Origin: Candidatus Limnocylindrales bacterium
GTDB lineage: Bacteria > Chloroflexota > Limnocylindria > Limnocylindrales > CSP1-4
Assembly: GCA_031292335.1 (NCBI GenBank)
Contig: JARLHH010000326.1
Coordinates: forward strand, 1-10,260
Direction of reading: 5' to 3'
Length of the DNA stretch: 10,260 nucleotides
Part shown: piece after piece, positions 1 to 6,880 of the stretch
Layout of the letters: each line of letters begins with the position of its first letter
Numbering within the stretch: the stretch's first letter is position 1
The notes under the pieces: generated by a model
The model's database searches: none
The model's input: the letters and a program-made list of their open reading frames with translations, nothing else
Told to the model about the DNA's origin: nothing
Made by a program: the position numbers and the translations under genes

Positions 1-606
1 GATCGCGGCCGCGCCGGCGCTCGCGACGGGCGCGGAGAGGGCGTTGCCGAGGTCGCGGGCGCCGCGCCCGAACGGCGCCAGCAGCTCGCGGACCGGCCGG
101 TCCAGGGCGACAACGAGACCGGCGAGCAGGACCCCGATGAAGACGATGAACGCGCCGAGCGGGCTCACCAGGCCGTCGACGAACGTCGCCAGCGACGAGC
201 CGATCCGGCCCCCGGAACGCCCGTCCATCACGCCGGCCTTGGCAAGCAGGGCGATCAGGGCGAGCGCCGCGAGATACGCGACGGCGGAACCCAGCAATGT
301 CCGGGGCCAGCCCGCACGCACGCCCCCGGCCCGCTCCAGCCAGACTCCCAGGCCGATCAGGACCAGCGGAAGCAGCCAGCGGCCGGACCCGAACCATGGC
401 GCGATGACGTTCAGGATCCAGTCCGTCAGCGCTCCCCGGCCCTGGAAGACGAGCCCGATCAGGATCACGGCTCCCAGGACCATCAGGACGACCGCCACGA
501 GCGAGCGCGTGACGTCGGGCGAGAGCCGTGGAACCCGCCGGGCTGACCCGCGGCTGGACGCCCGCGTCCGGGGCCGGGCGGCGGGCGGACGGCGGCGTGT
601 CGCCAC
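1..606 (-). CDS. ftsK: FtsK/SpoIIIE-type DNA translocase, N-terminal membrane domain (partial, runs off the left edge)
   Basis: Reading the minus strand from GTG at 606 gives 202 open codons to the window edge. A basic N-terminus (residues 1-34, many Arg/Pro/Ala) is followed by hydrophobic stretches at about 35-55, 76-90, 103-123 and 145-168. This is the pattern of the 4-TM N-terminal domain of FtsK/SpoIIIE, which anchors the hexameric DNA pump at the division septum. The motor and gamma domains would lie beyond position 1, so the identification rests on TM layout, the basic leader and position: ftsK directly after the RNase J gene is a familiar order. GTG 606 directly follows the rnj TAG stop (609-607). 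A Shine-Dalgarno GAGG sits at 615-612 with a 5-nt spacer inside the end of rnj, so the two genes are likely co-transcribed and coupled. Another polytopic membrane protein cannot be excluded without the ATPase part. Confidence 0.8.
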   Translation of the reverse strand, partial: MATRRRPPAARPRTRASSRGSARRVPRLSPDVTRSLVAVVLMVLGAVILIGLVFQGRGALTDWILNVIAPWFGSGRWLLPLVLIGLGVWLERAGGVRAGWPRTLLGSAVAYLAALALIALLAKAGVMDGRSGGRIGSSLATFVDGLVSPLGAFIVFIGVLLAGLVVALDRPVRELLAPFGRGARDLGNALSAPVASAGAAAI

Positions 607-2289
607 CTAGACCTCGACGACGACCGGGAAGACCATCGGTCGCCGCTTCGTCTGCTCGTAGAGGAACCGGGAGACGCCGTCCTTGATCTGGCTCTTGAGA
701 AGCCCGACCTCGCTGATGTGGTCGCCCGGGTTCTCGATCGCCGCCACGACCCGACGCACGGCCTCCGCCATGATGGGGTCCTTCTCGTTGAGGCGGACGA
801 AGCCGCGGGTGATGATCTCGGGCTGGCCGACGACGTTGCCCGTCTGCTTGTCGACGGTCACGACGACCATGAACATCCCGTCGTTGGCGAGCGCCTTGCG
901 ATCGCGCAGGACGATCTCGCCGACCTCGCCGACGGACAGCCCGTCGACGTACACGTAGCCCGCCGTCACCGGCTGTCCCCGGCGCCCGGAGCCGTCGGCC
1001 AGGATCTCGATGGGGGTCCCGTTCTCGATGATGTAGACGTTCTCCGGCGCGACCCCGGTCTCGATCGCCAGGCGCCCGTGCTGGACCTGCATCCGGAACT
1101 CGCCGTGCATCGGGATGAAGTGGCGGGGCTTGGTGAGGCCGAGCATCAGCTTCAGCTCTTCCTGGCTGGCATGCCCCGAGACGTGCGCCCGCTTGATCGT
1201 GTGGTAGAAGACGTTCGCGCCGGCCTTGAACAGGTTGTCGATCGTGCGGTTGACGTACTCCTCGTTGCCCGGGATGGGGCTGGCCGAGACGATCACCGTG
1301 TCGCCGGGCTGGATCTCGACGTAGCGATGGTCCCGGTTGGCCATCCGGGCCAGCCCCGCCATCGGCTCGCCCTGGGCGCCCGTCGTGCAGATGACGAGCT
1401 TGCCGGCCGCGATGTCGCCGATGCGGTCCTTGGCAACGATCCGGTCCGCATCGTAGGTCAGGTACCCGAGGTCGCTCGCGACCCGGAAGTTCTGCTCCAT
1501 CGAGCGCCCGATCACGGCGACCTTGCGGTCGAAGGTGGCCGCCGCATCGAGGACCTGCTGGACCCGGGCGATGTTGCTGGCGAAGGTGGCCACGATGACC
1601 CGCCCGTCGAGCGGCTCCATGATCTCGCGGAACGCCTCGCCCACCGTCCGTTCGGACGGCGTGTAGCCCGGGTTCTCCGCCCTGGTCGAGTCCGAGAGGA
1701 GGCAGACGACGCCCTCCTCGCCCAGCTTGGCCAGGATGTGGAAGTCCGACAGCCGGCCGTCCACCGGGGTGTGGTCGAACTTGAAGTCGCCGGTGTGCAC
1801 GACGACGCCGACCGGCGTGCGCAGGGCGATCCCCATCGCGTCGGGGATCGAGTGGCCGATCCGGAACGGGACAACCGTGAAGGGCCCGATCGGGACCTCG
1901 TCGCCGGGCTCGAGGTCGAGGAGCGGGTTGTTGTGGAGCTTGTGCTCCTTGATCTTGTTGCCGAGCAGCCCGCGCGCCAGCTTCGACGCGTAGACGGGCA
2001 CGCCGGGGAACTCCGGGAGCACGTAGGGCAGGGCGCCGACGTGGTCTTCGTGCGCGTGCGTGATGAGGAACGCCCGGACGTTGGCCCGGCGCTCCTTCAG
2101 GTAGCTGATGTCGGGGATGACGAGATCGATGCCGAACATCTCCTCGTCGGGGAACATCAGGCCACAGTCGATGACGACGATGTCGTCGCCGTACTCGAAC
2201 ACGTACATGTTCTTGCCGATCTCACCCACGCCCCCCAGGGGGATGATGCGAAGCGGCGTGTCGTTGCTAGCTGACTTCTGGCTGGTCAT
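607..2289 (-). CDS. rnj: Ribonuclease J (metallo-beta-lactamase/beta-CASP endo-/5'-3' exoribonuclease)
   Basis: The 560-aa product, near the usual family length of about 555, is a cytoplasmic RNase J that matures and degrades RNA with two Zn ions. Visible motifs are HAHEDH (residues 78-83, the HxHxDH zinc site), GHSIPD (H146), HTGDFKFD (D168), SGHAS (371-375, beta-CASP) and PMHGE (H395). The N-terminal LGGVGEIGKNM block is typical of the family. The C-terminal domain (about 450-560) is complete and ends in a Val-rich tail. I chose ATG at 2289; the open frame continues upstream to 2433, but that part is low-complexity shadow of the udg gene. The start lies only 4 nt after the udg stop (2296-2294). 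The nearest purine-rich SD (GAGG) overlaps that stop and is very close to the ATG, so reinitiation after udg is likely. The gene sits in asd-udg-rnj-ftsK. Confidence 0.95.
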   Translation of the reverse strand: MTSQKSASNDTPLRIIPLGGVGEIGKNMYVFEYGDDIVVIDCGLMFPDEEMFGIDLVIPDISYLKERRANVRAFLITHAHEDHVGALPYVLPEFPGVPVYASKLARGLLGNKIKEHKLHNNPLLDLEPGDEVPIGPFTVVPFRIGHSIPDAMGIALRTPVGVVVHTGDFKFDHTPVDGRLSDFHILAKLGEEGVVCLLSDSTRAENPGYTPSERTVGEAFREIMEPLDGRVIVATFASNIARVQQVLDAAATFDRKVAVIGRSMEQNFRVASDLGYLTYDADRIVAKDRIGDIAAGKLVICTTGAQGEPMAGLARMANRDHRYVEIQPGDTVIVSASPIPGNEEYVNRTIDNLFKAGANVFYHTIKRAHVSGHASQEELKLMLGLTKPRHFIPMHGEFRMQVQHGRLAIETGVAPENVYIIENGTPIEILADGSGRRGQPVTAGYVYVDGLSVGEVGEIVLRDRKALANDGMFMVVVTVDKQTGNVVGQPEIITRGFVRLNEKDPIMAEAVRRVVAAIENPGDHISEVGLLKSQIKDGVSRFLYEQTKRRPMVFPVVVEV

Positions 2290-2293
2290 GGCC

Positions 2294-2998
2294 TCACGTG
2301 AACAGGGTGAGCTGGTCGGACTCGGGGAGATGGGCCGGCGCGTCGACGAGCGCTGGGCCGCCTTCGGGCGGCTGCGAGGCAGGCGCGGTCGTCGTGGCGC
2401 CGTCGCGCGACCGCCGGGCCTCCTCGAGGGCAACGGGGACCCGCGCGACGTCCTCGAAGCTCGCGGTCTCGATCGCGGCCGCCCGGAGGGCGGCGGCGGG
2501 GTGGTAGAGCGCGAACACGTGCGCGCGGGCGGCCCCGGTCGCCGGATCGACGGGGGCGGCCGTTCCGTGCGACCGGCTGATCGTCGTCCCGGGCCGGAAC
2601 ATGCTCATGGAGTGGCGGCCCAGCGTGACCACGAGGGCCGGATCGATCGCCTGGAGCTGGCGGCGCAGGAACGGGGCGCACGCGGCAACCTCGTCCGGCT
2701 CGGGGTCGCGGTTGTCCGGCGGACGGCACTTGACGATGTTCGTGATGAAGACATCCTCGCGCCGCCAGCCGATGGAGGCGAGCAGGCGGACGAGGAGCTC
2801 TCCGGCTCGCCCCACGAAGGGCCGGCCCAGGCGGTCCTCGTTCACGCCGGGTCCCTCGCCCACGAGGACGACCTCGGTCATGGGGTTCCCCTCGCCGGGA
2901 ACGGCCCGGGTCCGGCCGGCGTGGAGCCGGCAGGCGGTGCAGGCCCGAACTTCCTCCGCGATCGCGTCGAGCGCCGCACGGCGTTCGGTGGCGGTCAC
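2294..2998 (-). CDS. Family 4 (4Fe-4S) uracil-DNA glycosylase with a clamp-motif-like tail
   Basis: The 234-aa product removes uracil from DNA to start base-excision repair. Four cysteines that would bind a 4Fe-4S cluster are present: C20 and C23 (CTAC), C91 (NIVKC) and C107. The motif GEGPG (47-51, followed by NED) and the late motif YHPAAAL match family 4 UDGs, as does the TNIVKCRPP block (86-94). The catalytic core ends near residue 195. The remaining Ala/Pro/Ser-rich linker ends in DQLTLFT, whose QLTLF resembles the bacterial beta-clamp binding pentapeptide. The chosen start is GTG 2998, which overlaps the asd stop as GTGA (2998-2995) and has SD GGAG at 3010-3007 with an 8-nt spacer. The longer open frame up to 3430 is shadow of asd. 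Some annotations call this family a phage SPO1 DNA polymerase-related protein. Confidence 0.92.
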   Translation of the reverse strand: MTATERRAALDAIAEEVRACTACRLHAGRTRAVPGEGNPMTEVVLVGEGPGVNEDRLGRPFVGRAGELLVRLLASIGWRREDVFITNIVKCRPPDNRDPEPDEVAACAPFLRRQLQAIDPALVVTLGRHSMSMFRPGTTISRSHGTAAPVDPATGAARAHVFALYHPAAALRAAAIETASFEDVARVPVALEEARRSRDGATTTAPASQPPEGGPALVDAPAHLPESDQLTLFT

Positions 2999-4077
2999 GC
3001 GGGCGTCTCCGCCTCCGCGTGCGGGGCGCGGCGCGACGCCGGCACCACCCAGCCGCGCGCGGCGAGAATCTCCGCGAGCTCCACCGCGTTCGTGGCCGCT
3101 CCCTTGCGGACGTTGTCGGAGACGCACCAGAAGGCGAGCCCGCGGCCGTCCGGGATCGATGGGTCCTGCCGGACGCGGCCCACGTAGATCTCGTCGTGGC
3201 CGGCCGCCTCCGTGGCCAGCGGATAGACGTGGGCGGCCGGCTCGTCGCGCACGACGACCCCCGGTACGGTGGCGAACAGGGCGCGGGCGGCGTCGGGGGC
3301 GATCGCCTCGCGCGTCTCCACGTGCACCGCCTCCGAGTGGCCCACGAAGACCGGCACCCGCACCGCCGTGCAGGAAACGCGAAGGTCCGGCAGGTGGAGG
3401 ATCTTGCGGCTCTCGGAGACGACCTTCCACTCCTCCTTCGTGTATCCGTTCTCCAGGAAGACGTCGATCTCCGGCAGGGCGTTGAAGGCGATGGGGTGCG
3501 GGTAGACCGCGGCCGACTTGGGTGACCCGGCCGCGTGGGCGCGGATCTGCGTCTCCAGCTCGGCGATCGCGTCCGCGCCCGTGCCGGACACGGCCTGGTA
3601 GGTGTCCACCACCACGCGCTCCAGGCCGGGCCCGTCGCGCAGCGCCATCAGGAGCGGCACGAGCTGCATCGTGCTGCAGTTCGGGTTCGCGATGATGCCC
3701 TCATGGGACGCCAGGTCGTCCGGGTTGACCTGGCTGACGACGAGCGGGATGCCGGGCTCCATGCGCCAGGCGCTCGAGTTGTCGATCACCGTGCAGCCGC
3801 GAGCGACCGCCTGCGGCGCGAGCTCGCGCGAGACCTCCGCGCCGGCCGAGAAGAGCGCGAGGTCCACTCCCTCGAAGGCCTCGGGGCTGGCCTCGAGCAC
3901 GGCCAGCTGGCGGCCCGCCACCGGGACGCTCATGCCGGCCGAGCGACCGGAGGCGAGGAGCCGCAGCTCCCGCATCGGGAAGGAGCGCTCCAGGAGGACC
4001 GAGATCATCGTGCGGCCGACGACGCCGGTTGCGCCGACGACGGCTACGGTCAGGGGTCGGGCGGTCGTGATGGACAT
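2995..4077 (-). CDS. asd: Aspartate-semialdehyde dehydrogenase
   Basis: The 360-aa enzyme reduces beta-aspartyl phosphate to aspartate semialdehyde with NADPH. This is the shared step leading to lysine/diaminopimelate, threonine and methionine. The Rossmann motif GATGVVG is at residues 15-21, the catalytic cysteine C134 is in ANPNCST, and the catalytic histidine is H247 in VFVGHSEA. The family block SDNVRKGAATN (320-330) is near the C-terminus. The last 18 residues are an Ala/Glu/Arg-rich tail. I prefer ATG 4077, which gives a normal family N-terminus. Its SD-like GGAG (4083-4080) is only 2 nt away, which is short. An in-frame GTG at 4110 adds 11 residues and sits about 7 nt downstream of a good -10 box, so a leaderless start is a real alternative. 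It is first in the asd-udg-rnj-ftsK run, downstream of a terminator/promoter pair; no aspartate kinase is adjacent. Confidence 0.94.
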   Translation of the reverse strand: MSITTARPLTVAVVGATGVVGRTMISVLLERSFPMRELRLLASGRSAGMSVPVAGRQLAVLEASPEAFEGVDLALFSAGAEVSRELAPQAVARGCTVIDNSSAWRMEPGIPLVVSQVNPDDLASHEGIIANPNCSTMQLVPLLMALRDGPGLERVVVDTYQAVSGTGADAIAELETQIRAHAAGSPKSAAVYPHPIAFNALPEIDVFLENGYTKEEWKVVSESRKILHLPDLRVSCTAVRVPVFVGHSEAVHVETREAIAPDAARALFATVPGVVVRDEPAAHVYPLATEAAGHDEIYVGRVRQDPSIPDGRGLAFWCVSDNVRKGAATNAVELAEILAARGWVVPASRRAPHAEAETPA

Positions 4078-4116
4078 GGCTCCGCTGCTCGTGAAGGGAC
4101 GTGCGGGCACGGCCCG

Positions 4117-4124
4117 AGTATACC
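4117..4124 (-). promoter_or_regulatory. Extended -10 promoter for asd-udg-rnj-ftsK
   Basis: The minus strand reads TGG-TATACT, with the hexamer at 4122-4117 and TG at 4125-4124. The hexamer matches TATAAT at 5 of 6 positions and carries the extended -10 TG, which compensates for a poor -35. The -35 position falls inside the preceding GC-only stem and has no TTGACA. A start site 6-7 nt downstream would be near 4110, exactly at an in-frame GTG of asd. No other AT-rich hexamer is present in the 120-bp pnp-asd gap. This is inferred from sequence only. Confidence 0.6.
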
Positions 4125-4125
4125 A

Positions 4126-4153
4126 GCGTGCCCCCGGTCTCCCGGGGGCACGC
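4126..4153 (-). terminator. Perfect 12-bp hairpin after pnp, probable terminator
   Basis: Positions 4126-4137 and 4142-4153 form a perfect 12-bp GC-rich stem around a 4-nt loop, which reads GAGA (GNRA type) in the minus-strand RNA. It starts 45 nt after the pnp stop. A smaller 6-bp hairpin (4168-4182, 3-nt loop) lies between. No U-tract follows on the minus strand, where the sequence runs into the asd -10 box, so intrinsic termination may be weak. An alternative role is protecting the 3' end of the pnp mRNA. Confidence 0.6.
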
Positions 4154-4197
4154 GCTTGACGTTTCGGGTCGGCTGGGCCGACGGTGGGCCCGCCGGT

Positions 4198-6777
4198 TCA
4201 GCCCTTGGCGAGGTGGCGCTGCATGGCCGCCTTGCGGGACAGGTTGACCCGGCCCTGGCGGTCCACCTCGGTGACGACCACCATCACCTCGTCGCCCACC
4301 GAAACCACGTCCTCGACGGACGGAACGTGGTAATCGGCCAGCTCGCCGATGCGGACCAGGCCCTCCTTTCCCGGCAGGATCTCCACGAAGGCGCCGAAGG
4401 TCATGAGGCGGGTCACGGTCCCCAGGTACAGGGCCCCGATCTCGACCTCGCGGGTGAGGGACTCGATCCAGTGGATCGCCTTGCGGGCGTTCTCACCGGA
4501 GACGGCGGCGATCTCCACCATGCCGTCGTCCTCGACGTTGATCTCGGTGCCGGTCTCCTCCTGGATCTTGCGGATCATGGAGCCGCCCTTGCCGATGATG
4601 TCGCGGATCTTCTCGGGGTTGATCTTGATCTTCGTGATGCGCGGCGCGAAGTCGCTCATCGTGTCACGGGCCGAGGGCAGGACCTCGAGCATCTTGTCGA
4701 GGATGAGCATCCGGGCGGCATGGGCCTTCTCGAGCCCCTGCCGGATGATCGCCTCGCTGATGCCGGTCACCTTGATGTCCATCTGGAGGGCGGTGATCCC
4801 GTCCCGGGTGCCGGTGACCTTGAAGTCCATGTCGCCGAAGGCGTCTTCCTTGCCCAGGATGTCGGTGAGGACGGTGAACGTCCCGTCGGGCTCGGACATC
4901 AGGCCCATCGCCGCGCCGGCGACCGGCGCCGTGATCGGCACGCCGGCATCCATCAGGGCCAGCGTCGAGCCGCAGGTGGACGCCATCGAGGTCGAGCCGT
5001 TGGAGGTCACGCACTCCGAGACGAGACGGATCACGTAGGGGAACTCGTCCGCGCTGGGGAGCACGGGCAGCAGCGCGCGCTCCGCGAGGTGGCCGTGTCC
5101 GATCTCGCGCCGCCCGGGGCCGCGCATCATCTTGTTCTCGCCCGTGCTGTACGGCGGCATGTTGTAGTGGTGGATGTAGCGCTTCTCGGTCTCCGGGCTG
5201 ATCGTGTCGATCCGCTGGACGTCCGAGGATGGGCCGAGGGTCGCGATGGTGAGCGCCTGCGTCTCGCCGCGCGTGAAGAGCCCGGAGCCGTGCGCTCGAG
5301 GCAGGAGGCCGACCTCGACGGTGATCGTGCGCAGCTCGTCGACGCCACGCCCGTCCATGCGGATTCCCTCGCTCAGGGTCAGCCGCCGGACCGTCTTCTT
5401 GTGGACGGCCCCGAACAGGCTCTTCGAGACCCGGGCCGTCCGCCGCGCCGCGTCGAGCTTGGCCTTGGCGTCATCCCGCGAGGACCGGCCGGTGCGGATG
5501 GAGTCTGCGATCCCGGACTTGAGCGCCTCGATGCGCCCCGGCAGGTCCGCGGCCATCGCGAGGAGCAGGGCGGCCGTCGCCTCGGCGTCCGGCAGGGCGC
5601 GATGGGCCTGCTTCAGCTCGATCCCGAAGAAGCGCGACAGCTCGCCCAGCGTGTAGCTGGGGAGGTCGGGGTAGCCGTCGCGGGCGAGCGTGAGCGTGTC
5701 GAGGTAGGTGCCCGGCCGGATGCGGGTGCCGTCCCCGAGGGCCGTTTCCAGGAAGCCGATGTCGAAGCCGATGGAATGGCCCACCAGGGTCGCCTCGCCG
5801 ACGAACGCGAGCGCCTGCTTCGCGGCCTCCGCGGGCGACGGTGCGCCGGCAACGTCCTTGTCGGTGATCCCGTGCATCTGGTTGCCGAAGATCGGCCGGC
5901 CCGGATTCACGAACGTCGACCACCGATCGACGACCTTGCCCTTCTTGACCCTGACGGCGGCGATCTCGATCAGGTCCGCCATCTCGGGGTTGGTCCCCGT
6001 CGTCTCGACGTCGAGCACCACGAACTCGGCGCCAGCCTTCGCCTGCTCCGCGAAGTCAAGGACCGAGCCCGTGCCGGCCTCCAGGAACGGGATGCGCTTC
6101 GTCTTGCCGACGGCCTCCTGGAGCTGGAGCTGGAGGTCGATCAGGGGCTGCAAGGCGCGATGCCCGAACAGGATGGCCTCGGCCATCACGGACTCCGGCA
6201 GGATCTTGGCGCCCGCCTCGACCATCATGATCGCCTCGCGCGTGCCGGAGACGATCAGGTCGAGGTCCGACTCGGCGAGCTCGGGGATGGTCGGGTTGAT
6301 CACGAACTCGCCGCCGATCCGGCCGATCCGGACCGCGCCGATGGGGCCCAGGAAGGGGATCTCGCTGATGGTGAGCGCGGCGGATGCGGCGACGGTGCCG
6401 AGAACGTCCGGGTTGTTCTCCTGGTCCGTGGAGAGGACGGTCAGGACGACCTGCACGTCGTCCTTGTAGCCCTCGGGGAAGAGCGGCCGGATCGGCCGGT
6501 CCGTGAGGCGGGCGGCCAGGATGGCAGCCTCGGACGGGCGCGACTCGCGCTTGATGAACCCGCCGGGGATCTTGCCCGCGGCGTACATCCGCTCCTCGAA
6601 ATCGACCGTCAGCGGGAAGAAGTCGAGCCCCGGTCGGGGCTCGGACCGGTTCGCGGTGCCGAGCACCACGGTGTCACCGTACGTGACGGTGACGGCCCCT
6701 CCGGCCAGGCGGGCAAGCTTGCCCGTTTCGATGGTCAGGGGGCGTCCGCCGAATTCGACGGAAAAGGTCAGGGACAC
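4198..6777 (-). CDS. pnp: Polyribonucleotide nucleotidyltransferase with an inserted DEDDh 3'-5' exonuclease domain
   Basis: The 859-aa protein is about 150 residues longer than E. coli PNPase (711). Order of parts: RNase PH core 1 (about 1-230, with PGGFIKRESRPSE and DRPIRPLFP); a DEDDh exonuclease (about 250-410); a short basic helical remnant (about 411-465); RNase PH core 2 (about 470-700); KH domain (about 714-758, GKGG at 729-732); S1 domain (about 778-848). The PNPase catalytic parts look intact: SNGSTSMAS (592-600), then D645, D651 and K653, corresponding to E. coli D486, D492 and K494. The inserted domain has D256 and E258 (LDVETTG), D339 (GFDIGF), and H392 and D397 (HRALPDA), plus the GITD block of DnaQ-epsilon/PolC exonucleases. 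PNPase degrades RNA 3'-5' by phosphorolysis; the insert should add hydrolysis. Start GTG 6777 has SD AAAGGA at 6789-6784. The gene follows rpsO, the classic order. The reading frame is continuous with conserved flanks, so an assembly error is unlikely. Confidence 0.95.
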   Translation of the reverse strand: MSLTFSVEFGGRPLTIETGKLARLAGGAVTVTYGDTVVLGTANRSEPRPGLDFFPLTVDFEERMYAAGKIPGGFIKRESRPSEAAILAARLTDRPIRPLFPEGYKDDVQVVLTVLSTDQENNPDVLGTVAASAALTISEIPFLGPIGAVRIGRIGGEFVINPTIPELAESDLDLIVSGTREAIMMVEAGAKILPESVMAEAILFGHRALQPLIDLQLQLQEAVGKTKRIPFLEAGTGSVLDFAEQAKAGAEFVVLDVETTGTNPEMADLIEIAAVRVKKGKVVDRWSTFVNPGRPIFGNQMHGITDKDVAGAPSPAEAAKQALAFVGEATLVGHSIGFDIGFLETALGDGTRIRPGTYLDTLTLARDGYPDLPSYTLGELSRFFGIELKQAHRALPDAEATAALLLAMAADLPGRIEALKSGIADSIRTGRSSRDDAKAKLDAARRTARVSKSLFGAVHKKTVRRLTLSEGIRMDGRGVDELRTITVEVGLLPRAHGSGLFTRGETQALTIATLGPSSDVQRIDTISPETEKRYIHHYNMPPYSTGENKMMRGPGRREIGHGHLAERALLPVLPSADEFPYVIRLVSECVTSNGSTSMASTCGSTLALMDAGVPITAPVAGAAMGLMSEPDGTFTVLTDILGKEDAFGDMDFKVTGTRDGITALQMDIKVTGISEAIIRQGLEKAHAARMLILDKMLEVLPSARDTMSDFAPRITKIKINPEKIRDIIGKGGSMIRKIQEETGTEINVEDDGMVEIAAVSGENARKAIHWIESLTREVEIGALYLGTVTRLMTFGAFVEILPGKEGLVRIGELADYHVPSVEDVVSVGDEVMVVVTEVDRQGRVNLSRKAAMQRHLAKG
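5548..6027 (-). other. DEDDh exonuclease domain embedded in PNPase
   Basis: This stretch encodes about residues 251-410 of the pnp product. ExoI is VVLDVETTG (D256, E258), ExoII is LVGHSIGFDIGFL (D339), and ExoIII is AHRALPDAEA (H392, D397). The sequence around ExoI (VVDRWSTFVNPGRPI, then GITDKDV) resembles the exonuclease of PolC, DinG and DnaQ-epsilon more than oligoribonuclease, which carries a LEMTG-type ExoI. Base composition looks like the flanking pnp sequence, so the insertion is not obviously recent. Domain borders are estimates from where PNPase-like sequence stops and resumes. Confidence 0.93.
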
Positions 6778-6783
6778 GAGCGT

Positions 6784-6789
6784 TCCTTT
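6784..6789 (-). promoter_or_regulatory. Shine-Dalgarno of pnp
   Basis: AAAGGA on the minus strand lies 6 nt before GTG 6777. It settles this GTG as the start, in agreement with the family N-terminus (SLTFSVEFGGRPL). Confidence 0.75.
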
Positions 6790-6814
6790 CTCGCTCGCGT
6801 CGGGTTCGGACCGC

Positions 6815-6868
6815 GGCCGGCGCGTGCGCCGACCTCCGGATGCACGGAACCCGGGGTGCTCCCCCGGG
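6815..6868 (-). promoter_or_regulatory. Two hairpins in the rpsO-pnp spacer (possible processing or attenuation site)
   Basis: The 103-nt gap between the rpsO stop and pnp start contains two stems. The first in transcript order has 7 bp and a 5-nt loop (6850-6856 with 6862-6868, CCCGGGG/CCCCGGG). The second has 8 bp including one G-U and a 4-nt loop (6815-6822 with 6827-6834). Neither has a U-tract. In E. coli the equivalent spacer carries an RNase III-cut hairpin used for PNPase autoregulation; a similar role here is inference from position and structure. Confidence 0.45.
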
Positions 6869-6880
6869 CTCAGCGCGTGC

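Noticed and set aside
44..610. A 188-codon plus-strand open frame at the left edge
   Set aside because: It is low-complexity Arg/Pro/Ser/Thr sequence. The opposite strand gives a coherent four-helix membrane domain with SD and GTG start matching FtsK.
718..2274. A 518-codon plus-strand open frame opposite rnj
   Set aside because: It is an antisense shadow of RNase J with no family motif, rich in Asp-Val-Arg-Gly-His repeats caused by codon bias.
2999..3430. N-terminal extension of the UDG frame to 3430
   Set aside because: It lies within asd in another frame and has no domain; the SD GGAG at 3010-3007 supports GTG 2998.
6027..6095. Possibility that the PNPase insert marks a sequencing or assembly chimera
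   Set aside because: The frame is uninterrupted, the domain is complete at both ends, both RNase PH cores are intact and codon use is even across the junctions.
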